A stretch of DNA of 64,000 nucleotides. It comes from Zongyangia hominis (lineage in GTDB: Bacteria; Bacillota; Clostridia; Oscillospirales; Ruminococcaceae). The DNA lies in the NCBI RefSeq assembly GCF_014385095.1, contig NZ_JACRTC010000004.1:1-64000 (forward strand). The letters run 5' to 3'. Below, in pieces: positions 7,231 through 14,933 of this stretch. The position numbers and the translations under genes were made by a program. Below the pieces are notes generated by a model, which saw nothing but the letters and a program-made list of their open reading frames with translations, was not told the DNA's origin and made no database searches. Numbering within the stretch: position 1 is the first letter of the stretch; each line of letters begins with the position of its first letter.

Positions 7231-8496
7231 TTACAGCAAATCCGGGAAAGACTGTCCCCGGGACAGGCTGGCGTCGATGGCATCCACCAGCTGGCGGATG
7301 GAGCGGGGCGTCGAGGTCCCCCGCCGGGCGCACCATCGGGGCACCGCCGCCTCTAAGCGGGCCGGATCGATGGCGAGCCCCCGGTCGGCGCAAAGCTTAG
7401 CCGCCAGATCGGAAAGTTCCGCCGCGCCCAGGCCCGGCAGGACGATGGCCTCCCCAAAGAGCTGGGCCAGGGCTGCGGCCGGGGAACCGCCGGGCCGCAG
7501 CTCCTCGCCGGGCTCGGGGGGCTCGGGCCGATCCAGGGGCCGGGACGCCGTGGCGTAGACGACGGCGTTGGCGGGCAAAGCCGCCATCAGCCCCGACAGG
7601 CTGGACAGGTCGGCATCGGGGGTCAGATCGTCAAAAAAGAGGATCACTTTCAGCGGCGAACTGCTGATCTTTTCGAGCAGAGCGTCGGCATAGGGCAGGC
7701 TCTGCAGCCCCATTTCAATCAGGCGCAGTCCACGGCCCTTGTACTCGTTGACGAGCGCCCGGACAAGGGAGGTCTTCCCAGCGCCGCGTCCGCCGTAGAG
7801 CAGCACATGGGCGGCGGGCCTTGCCTCCAGCAGCGTCTCCGTGTTTTCGATGAGCCGCTGCTTTTCTTGCGGGTAGGCGGTGAGCTTTGACAGCGAAACC
7901 GGATCGGTAAAGGGCGCCGGCCGCAAGAAATCCTCGGCGTCGGGGCAGAAGCGGAGGGTCTCACAGCGGGCCATATTGCCGCAGCCATGATGGCGGACAA
8001 AGTCGGCCATTTTTTGAATGTCGTCCCCCCAGGGGGTTTTGACGTCATATTTGTTGTTTTTGTTCACCCAGTCGGGGAGCAGGGAGATGGCCTCCCCATC
8101 GCTTGGAAACTTTTCCCGGTAGCGGGACTTGAGCTCCTCGCTGGACACCGAGGCCAGCAGCCCCAGGGCGGTCAAATCCCGCTGGGCGGCGGACCGGATC
8201 AGCTTGGGCAGGGCGATATACAAATTTCTCGACGCGGCTTTGGTAAAGACGTTTTCGTCGTACAGCGCCTTGTCAAACACATAATCGGCAAAATTGGCGT
8301 AGAATTTGGACCGGGAAAGCCCCTCGAACATCCGGCCCCAGAGGAAGGCCAGGCGGTCGACGCTTTCGCAGTCGATCAGGGCAATCATATCGGCGATGAC
8401 CGGGTCCCGGTGCAAATTGCGGTAGATGGACAGGGAGTTGGCGGTCAGTTTGATGAGTGAAAAAGTGTCAGGCAAAGATAATCCCCCATTCCCCAT
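7231..8496 (-). CDS. DUF815-family AAA ATPase
   Basis: A roughly 421-residue P-loop ATPase. An N-terminal helical region (1-200) with Cys-containing HHGCGNMARCETLRFCPD precedes Walker A GGRGAGKTS (about 235-243), Walker B VILFFDDL and a sensor-like VVYATASRP. This layout is that of DUF815, a conserved ATPase family of Gram-positive bacteria with no firm function. The start is uncertain: the ATG at 8496 has no clear ribosome binding site and sits in a palindrome (8491-8519). Family match is good; the role is unknown. Confidence 0.8.
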   Translation of the reverse strand: MGNGGLSLPDTFSLIKLTANSLSIYRNLHRDPVIADMIALIDCESVDRLAFLWGRMFEGLSRSKFYANFADYVFDKALYDENVFTKAASRNLYIALPKLIRSAAQRDLTALGLLASVSSEELKSRYREKFPSDGEAISLLPDWVNKNNKYDVKTPWGDDIQKMADFVRHHGCGNMARCETLRFCPDAEDFLRPAPFTDPVSLSKLTAYPQEKQRLIENTETLLEARPAAHVLLYGGRGAGKTSLVRALVNEYKGRGLRLIEMGLQSLPYADALLEKISSSPLKVILFFDDLTPDADLSSLSGLMAALPANAVVYATASRPLDRPEPPEPGEELRPGGSPAAALAQLFGEAIVLPGLGAAELSDLAAKLCADRGLAIDPARLEAAVPRWCARRGTSTPRSIRQLVDAIDASLSRGQSFPDLL

Positions 8497-8519
8497 GGCA
8501 ACGTCGTTGTGCCATGGGA
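8491..8519. repeat. Palindrome over the DUF815 start region
   Basis: CCCATGGCA and TGCCATGGG arms face each other across about 9 bases. The left arm includes the proposed start codon of the minus-strand ATPase gene. It could be an operator or an mRNA hairpin limiting translation. Confidence 0.4.
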
Positions 8520-8810
8520 TACTCGTATGAATTCCAATGATGGCGGTCCCGCTTTCCAGATCCCGAAGGCCAGTCGGTGCGCGGGGAGCGAAAGCGGTCT
8601 TGTGATAACCGCACCGTCTGGGGAGGGCCCGTTCCCCGCGCCCCTGCGGTCCGGCCAAAACGCTTGGCCCCAAACATCCTTATATTGTTTTATTGTACCT
8701 CCCATCCGGTGGAGTGTCAAATATTTGTTCGCGTTTTTTCGCGGCCGGCGGTGGAAAATCCTGGAGCGGTTGGGAAGCCGGAGGAAAGAGGGACACGGGT
8801 GCCCGTCCGG

Positions 8811-8839
8811 TTGACGGGGTCCCCGGGACATCGTATAAT
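8811..8839 (+). promoter_or_regulatory. SigA promoter of ilvBN
   Basis: TTGACG (8811-8816), a 17-bp spacer and a perfect TATAAT (8834-8839). Transcription should start near 8846, giving a leader of about 55 bases. That leaves no room for a T-box or attenuator. Confidence 0.9.
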
Positions 8840-8900
8840 AGTGGAAAACATCTCCTTTACCGGCATCCCGGCAGGGGAGAGGGAAAGCGGGGGAAAACGG

Positions 8901-10523
8901 ATGAAAATCACAGGCGCCGAAGCCATGGTCAAATGTTTGGAAAATGAGGGCGTATCCGTTGTATTTGGTTACCCGGGCGCCACCATCTGCCCGTTCTACG
9001 ACCGGCTGTCCCACTCGCCCATCCGGCACGTGCTGGTGCGGCATGAGCAGAACGCCGGCCACGCGGCCAGCGGTTACGCCCGGATTTCGGGCAAGGTGGG
9101 GGTGTGCGCGGCCACCTCGGGTCCGGGGGCCCTCAATCTGATCACGGCGCTGGCCACCGCCTACATGGACTCCATTCCCCTGGTGGCCATCACCGGCCAG
9201 GTTCAAAGCGATCTCTTGGGCCGGGACGTCTTCCAGGAGGCGGACATCACCGGGGCGGCGGAGCCCTTTACCAAGCACAGCTTCCTCATCAAGGACGTCA
9301 CCGAGCTGCCCCGGATTTTTAAAGAGGCCTTTTATATCGCCTCCACCGGACGTCCCGGCCCGGTGCTCATCGACATCCCCATCGACATCCAGCAGGCGGA
9401 ATTTGATTTTTCCTACCCCGCGGGGGTCAGCATCCGGGGTTACAAACCCAGCACCAAGGGCCATGTGGTCCAGATGAAGCGGGTGGTGGACGCTATCACC
9501 CACAGCGAGCGGCCGGTCATCTGCGCCGGCGGCGGCGTCATTGCGGCGGGGGCCAAGCGGGAGCTGCGGGAATACGCGGAGAAATGCGGCATCCCGGTGG
9601 TCTCCACCATGATGGGCATCGGCGTCCTCCCCTCCGGCCATCCCCTCTACCTGGGGATGCTGGGGACCTACGGCACATCGGCGGCCAATTTGGCCATCGG
9701 GGAGGCGGATCTGCTCATCATCATCGGCGCGCGGGTGGGGGACCGGGCGGTGGCCACCCCCGGGATGCTCTCCCAGCGCACCCAGGTCATCCACATCGAC
9801 ATCGACCCGGCGGAGATCGGCAAAAACATGGGCACCGCCATTCCGCTGGTGGGGGACGCCAAGCAAATCCTCACCCAGCTCTACGACATGACCCCGGGCA
9901 CCGATTTTTCCCAGTGGCTGTTGCAGGCGCGCCAGTGGCGGGAGGAAGTTTCCTTTGATCTGGGCGAGCGCAAGGGGTATATCAATCCCCGCGCCTTCAT
10001 CCGGAGTCTGTCGGCCGCCCTGCCCGACGACGCGGTCATCGTCTCCGACGTGGGGCAAAACCAGATTTGGACCGCCAACCATTGTAATGTCCGCCCGGGG
10101 GGCCGCTTTTTCACCACCGGCGGTATGGGCACCATGGGCTACGCCATCCCCGCGGCGGTGGGCGCCAAGTTCGCCGACCCGGGCCGCATGGTTGTGGCCG
10201 TATGCGGGGACGGCGCGTTTCAGATGCAGATGATGGAGCTTGCCACCGTCTGCCAGGAAAACTTAAATCTCAAGATCATCCTGATGAAAAACGGCCAGCT
10301 GGGCATGATTCGGGAATTGCAGAAAAAGCAGTACAAGGGCAACTACATGGCGGTGGGCCTCGACGGCGGCCCCGACTACGGCAAGATCGCGGGGGCCTAC
10401 GGCATCCGAGCGGCCGGTATCAGAGAGCAGTCCCAGGCCGGAGAGGCCATCGAGGAGATGCTTTCTCACGACGGGCCCTATCTACTTCAGTGTCTCGTCC
10501 GGCCGGACGAGCCGTCGCTGTGA
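8901..10523 (+). CDS. ilvB: Acetolactate synthase large subunit
   Basis: A 540-residue ThDP enzyme condensing pyruvate into 2-acetolactate (or with 2-ketobutyrate into 2-aceto-2-hydroxybutyrate) for valine, leucine and isoleucine. The ThDP-activating glutamate is Glu49 in RHEQNAGHAASGYA. The ThDP/Mg motif starts at GDGAFQMQ (about 436) and ends before LMKNGQLGM. The central FAD-type domain has VIHIDIDPAEIGKNM. The ATG at 8901 is chosen because the promoter lies upstream of it and downstream of earlier in-frame ATGs. It is followed by ilvN, 17 bases on, which regulates it by valine binding. Confidence 0.95.
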   Translation: MKITGAEAMVKCLENEGVSVVFGYPGATICPFYDRLSHSPIRHVLVRHEQNAGHAASGYARISGKVGVCAATSGPGALNLITALATAYMDSIPLVAITGQVQSDLLGRDVFQEADITGAAEPFTKHSFLIKDVTELPRIFKEAFYIASTGRPGPVLIDIPIDIQQAEFDFSYPAGVSIRGYKPSTKGHVVQMKRVVDAITHSERPVICAGGGVIAAGAKRELREYAEKCGIPVVSTMMGIGVLPSGHPLYLGMLGTYGTSAANLAIGEADLLIIIGARVGDRAVATPGMLSQRTQVIHIDIDPAEIGKNMGTAIPLVGDAKQILTQLYDMTPGTDFSQWLLQARQWREEVSFDLGERKGYINPRAFIRSLSAALPDDAVIVSDVGQNQIWTANHCNVRPGGRFFTTGGMGTMGYAIPAAVGAKFADPGRMVVAVCGDGAFQMQMMELATVCQENLNLKIILMKNGQLGMIRELQKKQYKGNYMAVGLDGGPDYGKIAGAYGIRAAGIREQSQAGEAIEEMLSHDGPYLLQCLVRPDEPSL

Positions 10524-10540
10524 GGAAAGGAGGAGCCATG

Positions 10541-11035
10541 ATGAAACACACCATTTCCGTCCTAGTGGAAAACCACTCCGGTGTCCTTTCCAGAATTTCC
10601 GGGCTTTTTTCCCGCCGGGGCTTTAACATCGACAGCCTCGCTGTGGGCGTCACCGAGGACCCCTCCATCTCCCGCATGACCATTGTGGTAGACGGCAACG
10701 ATTACACCGTCGAACAGGTGGAAAAACAGCTTAACAAGCTCATCGACGTCATCAAGGTGCGCACCATCCCCTCCGAGGAGCTGGTGACCCGGGAGCTCGT
10801 CCTCGTCAAGGTCCAGGTGGAGACCTCCCAGCGCAGCGAGGTCATGGATTTAGTCAAGATCATGGGCGGCAAAATCATCGACATCTCCCGCACCACCCTG
10901 ACCATCGAGATGACCGACACCACCGCTCAGATCGCCCTGTTGGAGGACCTGCTCTCCCCCTACCGGGTGGTGGAGGTGGCCCGGACCGGCCTCATTGCCG
11001 TCCAGAAGGGCGCCGTTACCATCCACAAAAAATAA
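10541..11035 (+). CDS. ilvN: Acetolactate synthase small (regulatory) subunit
   Basis: A 164-residue subunit with an N-terminal ACT domain (HTISVLVENHSGVLSRISGLFSRRGFNIDSL, split here as HTISVLVENHSGVLSRIS and GLFSRRGFNIDSL) and a C-terminal ALS_ss_C domain. It binds valine and activates and feedback-inhibits IlvB. AAAGGAGG lies 7 bases before the second of two consecutive ATGs (10538 and 10541), which favours 10541. The gene is full length (usual 160-170). The dispersed repeat begins right after its stop codon. Confidence 0.95.
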   Translation: MKHTISVLVENHSGVLSRISGLFSRRGFNIDSLAVGVTEDPSISRMTIVVDGNDYTVEQVEKQLNKLIDVIKVRTIPSEELVTRELVLVKVQVETSQRSEVMDLVKIMGGKIIDISRTTLTIEMTDTTAQIALLEDLLSPYRVVEVARTGLIAVQKGAVTIHKK

Positions 11036-11153
11036 CCGCGCCTACCGGCGAGGATGTCGCGCTCTGGTCGCTTTCGTAACCCTGTCGCGTCGCCCGCGCT
11101 CAGGTTTCATACGAGCCACAGCGCGACTTGGCTGCGGCTCCTTGCCGCCCTAA
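11036..11153 (+). repeat. Dispersed intergenic repeat, one copy
   Basis: It begins at the ilvN stop with GCGCCTACCGGCGAGGATG, then a GCGCTCTGG box, the hairpin CGCGT-cgc-CCGCG (11086-11098) and GAGCCACAGCGCGACTTGG. It ends before the terminator at 11161. Confidence 0.7.
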
Positions 11154-11160
11154 CACGATA

Positions 11161-11193
11161 AAAAGCTCCGGACGAAATGTCCGGAGCTTTTTT
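11161..11193. terminator. Bidirectional terminator between ilvN and the 11198 gene
   Basis: AAAAGCTCCGGAC (11161-11173) pairs with GTCCGGAGCTTTT (11179-11191). The A and T runs on both sides make it work for both convergent transcripts. Confidence 0.92.
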
Positions 11194-11197
11194 GCAC

Positions 11198-11659
11198 TCA
11201 GTCGGCCAACAGTTCGGCCAGCGCCACAATCTCTTGCAAGGTTTCGGTGTTCTCCACGTCGTAATAGGTGGTCAGGAAGGTGAGGAATGGCACCTGGTAG
11301 TGGGAGACAAAACGGTTATTGATCTCGGAAATCAGTTCCAATTGGTTGTCTGTCTCCACCTCGATGATGGTATTGCCCAGGGTGCGCTTCTCATCAAGGG
11401 AGATATTCCGTTTAAAGGATAGTCCCTGAATTTTGTCCATCAGCCGGGCCGCGCGGTCCCGATCGGTGATCTCGTAATAACTGTCGCCCCGCCGCACCGA
11501 GATGCGCACCACCCGGCTGGGTTTAATGTCCAGCGCGTCCTCCCCGGAAAGGCGGTTATCCATAACGTATGTAATGATGGGGATCAAGGTGAGCAGAATG
11601 AGAATCACAGCAATGACAATCCAGAGCTTTTTGCGCGAGCGCTGCGCCACAGCCATCAT
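11198..11659 (-). CDS. Single-pass membrane protein of unknown function
   Basis: A 153-residue protein with a short basic N-terminus (AQRSRKKLW), one membrane helix (about 13-32, rich in I, L and V) and a soluble outer domain of about 120 residues ending in a helix (LQEIVALAEL). No known family is recognised. The GGGGG just before the paired ATGs is a weak ribosome binding site. It stands alone, convergent with ilvN. The outer domain has mixed alpha/beta character and no catalytic motif that I can see. Confidence 0.65.
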   Translation of the reverse strand: MMAVAQRSRKKLWIVIAVILILLTLIPIITYVMDNRLSGEDALDIKPSRVVRISVRRGDSYYEITDRDRAARLMDKIQGLSFKRNISLDEKRTLGNTIIEVETDNQLELISEINNRFVSHYQVPFLTFLTTYYDVENTETLQEIVALAELLAD

Positions 11660-11796
11660 CCCCCAACACTTCTCCACTTTTTGCCCCTTTTTTGTGAAAT
11701 CTCTATATGTGATTATTATATTACAAAACTGTAAAGAGTGCAACAGTGGGCGAGCCTCCGGGCGGCAATTTTGCGCGGGCCCGCTTTTATCCGAAT

Positions 11797-11833
11797 AGTC
11801 CCCGGCGTTCCCGCCCTGGGAACGCCGGGGACT
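11797..11833 (-). terminator. 16-bp hairpin after the DfsB-like gene
   Basis: AGTCCCCGGCGTTCCC (11797-11812) pairs perfectly with 11818-11833 around a GCCCT loop. There is no clear T run on either side, so termination strength is uncertain. Confidence 0.55.
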
Positions 11834-11846
11834 ATATGATCTCCTA

Positions 11847-12365
11847 TTACATGGCCGCGCGCAGCCGCTTCCACTTGCGGATTTTGCCCCGGAAGGACTG
11901 AAAGGGCGCCACGGTGTTGATGTGAATCCATTTCCACACCGGCCAACTGGAGGGGGTGGACTGGGACCACTTCCTGCCGCCCGGCTCGAAGAGCTCCGCG
12001 TCGGAAAAGGAGGCCACCCAGGTAAGCAGCCTTTCCACAGCCGACGCGAACATCTCCCGGAGGCCTGCCAAGGACTCCTCGCTATATCTGTCGTAAAAGC
12101 TCTGGTACAGCGCTCCCAGCTGGTTCCATTTGTACCCGCGGGCGGGGGTGACAGCTTCCTTCCCGGAAAGCTCGTCTTCATCCCAGCTGTGCATCAGCTC
12201 CAGCCAGCCCAGCTGATAGGCGATGATCTCCCGGGGCGTCCGGTCCACGCCCTCCAGCCGCAGGTCTCGGTCCTCCTCCGCCACAGTGTCAAATTCCCCT
12301 AAGAGCAGCGTGGCGGTCTTCTCGATCTTACTAAGAAATTCCTCTTTGCTTTTATACCCTTGCAT
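11847..12365 (-). CDS. ClbS/DfsB-family four-helix bundle protein
   Basis: A 172-residue soluble helical protein of the DUF1706 (ClbS/DfsB) family. The signature is the N-terminal KSKEEFLSKIEKTATLL, then RTPREIIAYQLGWLELM, GYKWNQLGALYQSFYDRY and the aromatic WPVWKWIHINTVAPF near the end. ClbS itself is a colibactin-resistance hydrolase, but most relatives are uncharacterised DinB-like proteins, so the role here is open. It is monocistronic, with a 29-bp interrupted palindrome in its promoter region (12384-12412). Confidence 0.8.
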   Translation of the reverse strand: MQGYKSKEEFLSKIEKTATLLLGEFDTVAEEDRDLRLEGVDRTPREIIAYQLGWLELMHSWDEDELSGKEAVTPARGYKWNQLGALYQSFYDRYSEESLAGLREMFASAVERLLTWVASFSDAELFEPGGRKWSQSTPSSWPVWKWIHINTVAPFQSFRGKIRKWKRLRAAM

Positions 12366-12383
12366 CGGCTTCCTCCGTTTTTA

Positions 12384-12412
12384 TTGTCATCATACCACGG
12401 GGTATATGACAA
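12384..12412. promoter_or_regulatory. Operator-like palindrome upstream of the DfsB-like gene
   Basis: TTGTCA...ATACC and GGTAT...TGACAA form an interrupted inverted repeat of 29 bp centred on ACGG. On the minus strand it contains TGGTATGAT, an extended -10 for the gene starting at 12365. A repressor binding here would block transcription. Confidence 0.5.
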
Positions 12413-12425
12413 CACCGTGTCAGGT

Positions 12426-12461
12426 AAAAAAGGCCCGCCGCTTTCGCGGCCGGCCTTTTGA
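12426..12461 (-). terminator. Terminator of the DedA-HEPN operon
   Basis: An AAAAGGCC...GGCCTTTT hairpin with an inner GC-rich stem and a TTTC loop, 40 bases beyond the HEPN stop on the minus strand. It could also act on plus-strand transcripts. Confidence 0.65.
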
Positions 12462-12498
12462 AAACGCACCGAAAGAAAAGGGGGTGGCGGGGCGATTT

Positions 12499-12936
12499 TT
12501 ATGCGAAATTCGCTTCCAGACCCGATTCCTTCTCAAACTGGTCGAAGATAAAATCGAGCATGTCGCTGGACATCTCAAAGGCGCCCCGCACCTTCTGATA
12601 GCTCAAATCCAAGGGAATGTCGGCGGGGTAGCGGGTCTCTATGTAGCAGCGGTTGAGCTTGGCCGACTCGGAGAGCCAGCGGGCGAAGGTGCCGTCGAGC
12701 TTGACCGCCTGTTTGCACAGCCAGGTCAGGTTGTGCCCGTCCACCAAATTGCCGGTGCGAAAGAGCAGGTATCCCTTGAGTCCCTTTTCAATGGCCTGCT
12801 GGCAGTGGAAGGCGGAAAGATTGTAGCACCGCTCGTCCTGCATGAGCAGTTCGGCGGCGGCCATGTCGTCCTCGGCCTGATTGAACCAGTCGTAATACCG
12901 CCGTGAGTCCCGGGGGTTGATTCTCCGCCTACTCAT
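12499..12936 (-). CDS. HEPN domain protein
   Basis: A 145-residue helical protein of the HEPN family (PF05168): YYDWFNQAEDDMAAAELLM, then FHCQQAIEKGLKGYLLFR and the ETRYPAD segment. In HEPN-MNT modules HEPN is the toxin or an AMPylation target and the MNT protein its antitoxin. The ATG at 12936 overlaps the end of the MNT gene by 8 bases (ATGAGTAG), so the two are translationally coupled. A clear RX4-6H RNase motif is not seen, which fits the non-RNase HI0074-like branch. It is the last gene of a four-gene operon. Confidence 0.8.
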   Translation of the reverse strand: MSRRRINPRDSRRYYDWFNQAEDDMAAAELLMQDERCYNLSAFHCQQAIEKGLKGYLLFRTGNLVDGHNLTWLCKQAVKLDGTFARWLSESAKLNRCYIETRYPADIPLDLSYQKVRGAFEMSSDMLDFIFDQFEKESGLEANFA

Positions 12937-13231
12937 CGACCACACTCCCCGTCTGATCCACGCGCCAGGCAAAGGTGCCCTCGCACGTCTTAAGATGGTC
13001 CCACTGGGCCGGGGTGTAGATGAGCAGGTCGTAGGGCACGTCGCAGTCGATGGTCAGATAGAGACGCCGCTCCGCCTCCGCCTTATCCCGGGTGTCCATG
13101 ACGAGGCACAGCTTAAAGGAGGTCGTCTCCCCGGTCACCGCGTGTTTTTCATTGTAGAGTATCATCCGCTCCACCTTGTACATGGACCGGATTTCTTCGG
13201 CCACCTGCCGGATGAGGGGGCTGACCCGCAT
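12929..13231 (-). CDS. Degenerate minimal nucleotidyltransferase (MNT-like), HEPN partner
   Basis: A 100-residue protein in the position of the MNT partner of HEPN. A helical start (LIRQVAEEIRSMYKVERMILY) and late strands (DCDVPYDLLIYTPAQWDHL) match the nucleotidyltransferase fold. The GSX10DXD signature expected after the first strand is missing: the region reads YNEKHAVTGETTSF...LVMDT. It is therefore probably catalytically inactive or strongly diverged. The call rests on position and fold-like pattern, so a different small protein cannot be ruled out. Confidence 0.6.
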   Translation of the reverse strand: MRVSPLIRQVAEEIRSMYKVERMILYNEKHAVTGETTSFKLCLVMDTRDKAEAERRLYLTIDCDVPYDLLIYTPAQWDHLKTCEGTFAWRVDQTGSVVDE

Positions 13232-13251
13232 ATTGGCATCTCCTTCCTAAT

Positions 13252-13836
13252 CTAGTCCAGCTCGTCCAACGTTAGATAGAACCCGTCCATGAATTCGGAT
13301 AAAAACAGGTCGGCCTCGGGGAGCCGGTAGCCCCGGATGGCCGCCTCGATGGAGGTCTTGGCTTTCGAAAACTCGGTGTTGCCCGCCTTCTCTTCCTCAA
13401 TGCACTTGATAAGCGCGCACAGTTTGTCGGCGGCCTTCACCAGCCGCAGGAGATAGCCGTCCTCCCCGGCAGGGAAGAAGATGGCCGCATAATCCCCCCG
13501 CATATCCTCGGGCAGCATGGAAAGCAGCTTTTCCCCGGCCACCCGCTCCACCTGCTGGTAGGCGTCCCGGATGGCGGGATTGTCGTATTTGACGGGGGTG
13601 GGCAGATCGCCGGTGAGGATTTCCTCGGCGTCGTGATAGAGGGAGAGCACCGCCGCCCGGTTCCCGTCGAGGCGCTTGCCCAGCCGCCGGTTGCCCAGGA
13701 CGCACAGGGCGTGGGCCACCACGGCGGTCATTAAGCTGTGTTCGGAAAGGTTTTCCTGGCGGGTGTTGCGCATGAGCGCCCACCGGTCGATATATTTCAT
13801 CCGTGAAATCATGGCGAAAAAGTTTCCCTGTCCCAT
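13252..13836 (-). CDS. YfbR-like HD-domain 5'-deoxynucleotidase
   Basis: A 194-residue HD-superfamily phosphohydrolase close to YfbR, which removes phosphate from deoxynucleoside monophosphates. Motifs: WALMRNTRQENLSEHS with the first His, LYHDAEEILTGDLPTPVKY with the HD pair, and LVKAADKLCALIKC with the late Asp. Length fits YfbR (about 199). It starts 7 bases after the DedA gene and is followed by MNT-HEPN. A nucleotide-handling enzyme beside MNT-HEPN is suggestive but may be chance. Confidence 0.88.
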   Translation of the reverse strand: MGQGNFFAMISRMKYIDRWALMRNTRQENLSEHSLMTAVVAHALCVLGNRRLGKRLDGNRAAVLSLYHDAEEILTGDLPTPVKYDNPAIRDAYQQVERVAGEKLLSMLPEDMRGDYAAIFFPAGEDGYLLRLVKAADKLCALIKCIEEEKAGNTEFSKAKTSIEAAIRGYRLPEADLFLSEFMDGFYLTLDELD

Positions 13837-13843
13837 GGAGCAC

Positions 13844-14476
13844 CTACTTTCTATCGGAAGGATCGGGCTGGGAGGCGGCCTTGCGCCTGCGCGCCCGGAG
13901 TTTATACAAGAGATAGCCGAGCCCCGCCAGCAGCGCCAAAGGCACGATGACGACGCTGTACTGCTGGCAGTAGCCTACCACCACCGTCCAGTTGTCGGCC
14001 AGCAGGTAGCCCGCCGAAATGAGCACGGTGTTCCAGACGGCGATACCGCCGGCGGAATACAGGACGAATTTAGCCGGGCGCTGCCGGGCCAGTCCCGCCA
14101 CAAAACTGATGTAGGTGCGAAAGAGGGGGACGCACCGCCCGAGCAGCACGGAAACGCTGCCATAGCGGGAAAACCACCCCTCGGAAGCCGAGAGCCCCGG
14201 CCGGAGGCTGGGGAAACGGGCGGCGATTTTGTCCACCAGCGGCCGCCCGCCGAAATAGCCGATGAGATAACACAAAAGGCACCCGGCGACGCCCGCCAGG
14301 AGGCTGACGAGGAGCACGGCGAAGAAGGGGATGCGCCCGGAGACAGCGATAAAGCCCGCAAAGGGCAGGACGATCTCGCTGGGCAGCGGGAAGCAGGCAT
14401 ATTCCAGCGCCACCGCGCAGAAGATGGCGACGAGGCCATAATCCATCATCAAGTTTTCCAAGAGGGCGATATCCAT
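13844..14476 (-). CDS. DedA-family membrane protein
   Basis: A roughly 210-residue integral membrane protein of the DedA (SNARE-associated/PF09335) family, which flips undecaprenyl phosphate or phosphatidylethanolamine. It has hydrophobic helices around LVAIFCAVALEYACFPLPSE, AVLLVSLLAGVAGCLLCY and VLYSAGGIAVWNTVLISAG. The family motifs FPLPSE, GYFGGR and GRCVPLFRTYISFVAG with the conserved arginines are present. The start may be the ATG at 14476 or a GTG at 14491; neither has a strong ribosome binding site. First gene of the operon. Confidence 0.9.
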   Translation of the reverse strand: MDIALLENLMMDYGLVAIFCAVALEYACFPLPSEIVLPFAGFIAVSGRIPFFAVLLVSLLAGVAGCLLCYLIGYFGGRPLVDKIAARFPSLRPGLSASEGWFSRYGSVSVLLGRCVPLFRTYISFVAGLARQRPAKFVLYSAGGIAVWNTVLISAGYLLADNWTVVVGYCQQYSVVIVPLALLAGLGYLLYKLRARRRKAASQPDPSDRK

Positions 14477-14511
14477 GGGCGGGCAAAACACCTTTCTCTG
14501 GTTTTGTTTTC

Positions 14512-14540
14512 AGTATACCCTATCCTCCCCGCCTTTTCCA
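14512..14540 (-). promoter_or_regulatory. Promoter of the DedA operon
   Basis: On the minus strand TGGAAA (14535-14540) and TATACT (14512-14517) are 17 bp apart, with transcription starting just before the DedA gene. Confidence 0.6.
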
Positions 14541-14589
14541 GAAGGAGGGCAAAAGTTTTACACTTCCCTTACATTTTACAGGGAAGGCG

Positions 14590-14618
14590 CTGACCGCTCC
14601 GGAAAATTGTGGTATAAT
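14590..14618 (+). promoter_or_regulatory. Extended -10 promoter of yfhO
   Basis: CTGACC (14590-14595), a 17-bp spacer and TGG-TATAAT (TATAAT at 14613-14618). It is divergent from the DedA promoter. The leader is about 310 bases long and contains a perfect GGCCGTCA/TGACGGCC hairpin at 14877-14896; no short gene or known riboswitch is recognised in it. Confidence 0.65.
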
Positions 14619-14933
14619 ACACTAGATTGTTGAGGGTCCTCGCCGAAATGATAAGCATCAAACCGGCAGGAAACGGACACTGTTAAAAAGAACCGGAGGC
14701 AGCTTGGCACCCATCGGGGGCAGAGCGCGGCGCGCCCCCCATGCGTCGGATCCTGTGGCGCGGCATGACCATGGCTATTGGGGGTACGGAGGCAAAGCGC
14801 CGCAGCGCTCTCCCTTTGCGCCGCAATGAAAAAAACGCCGCGGCGGGAAGCCGGCGGCAGCAAACTCATAAACAAAGGCCGTCACGTTTGACGGCCGGAC
14901 GATAAAAATTTTGGAAAGCGACGGTGAAGCGAC

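Noticed and set aside
8840..8900. T-box or attenuator before ilvB
   Set aside because: The promoter at 8811-8839 leaves only about 55 bases of leader, with no specifier loop or terminator.
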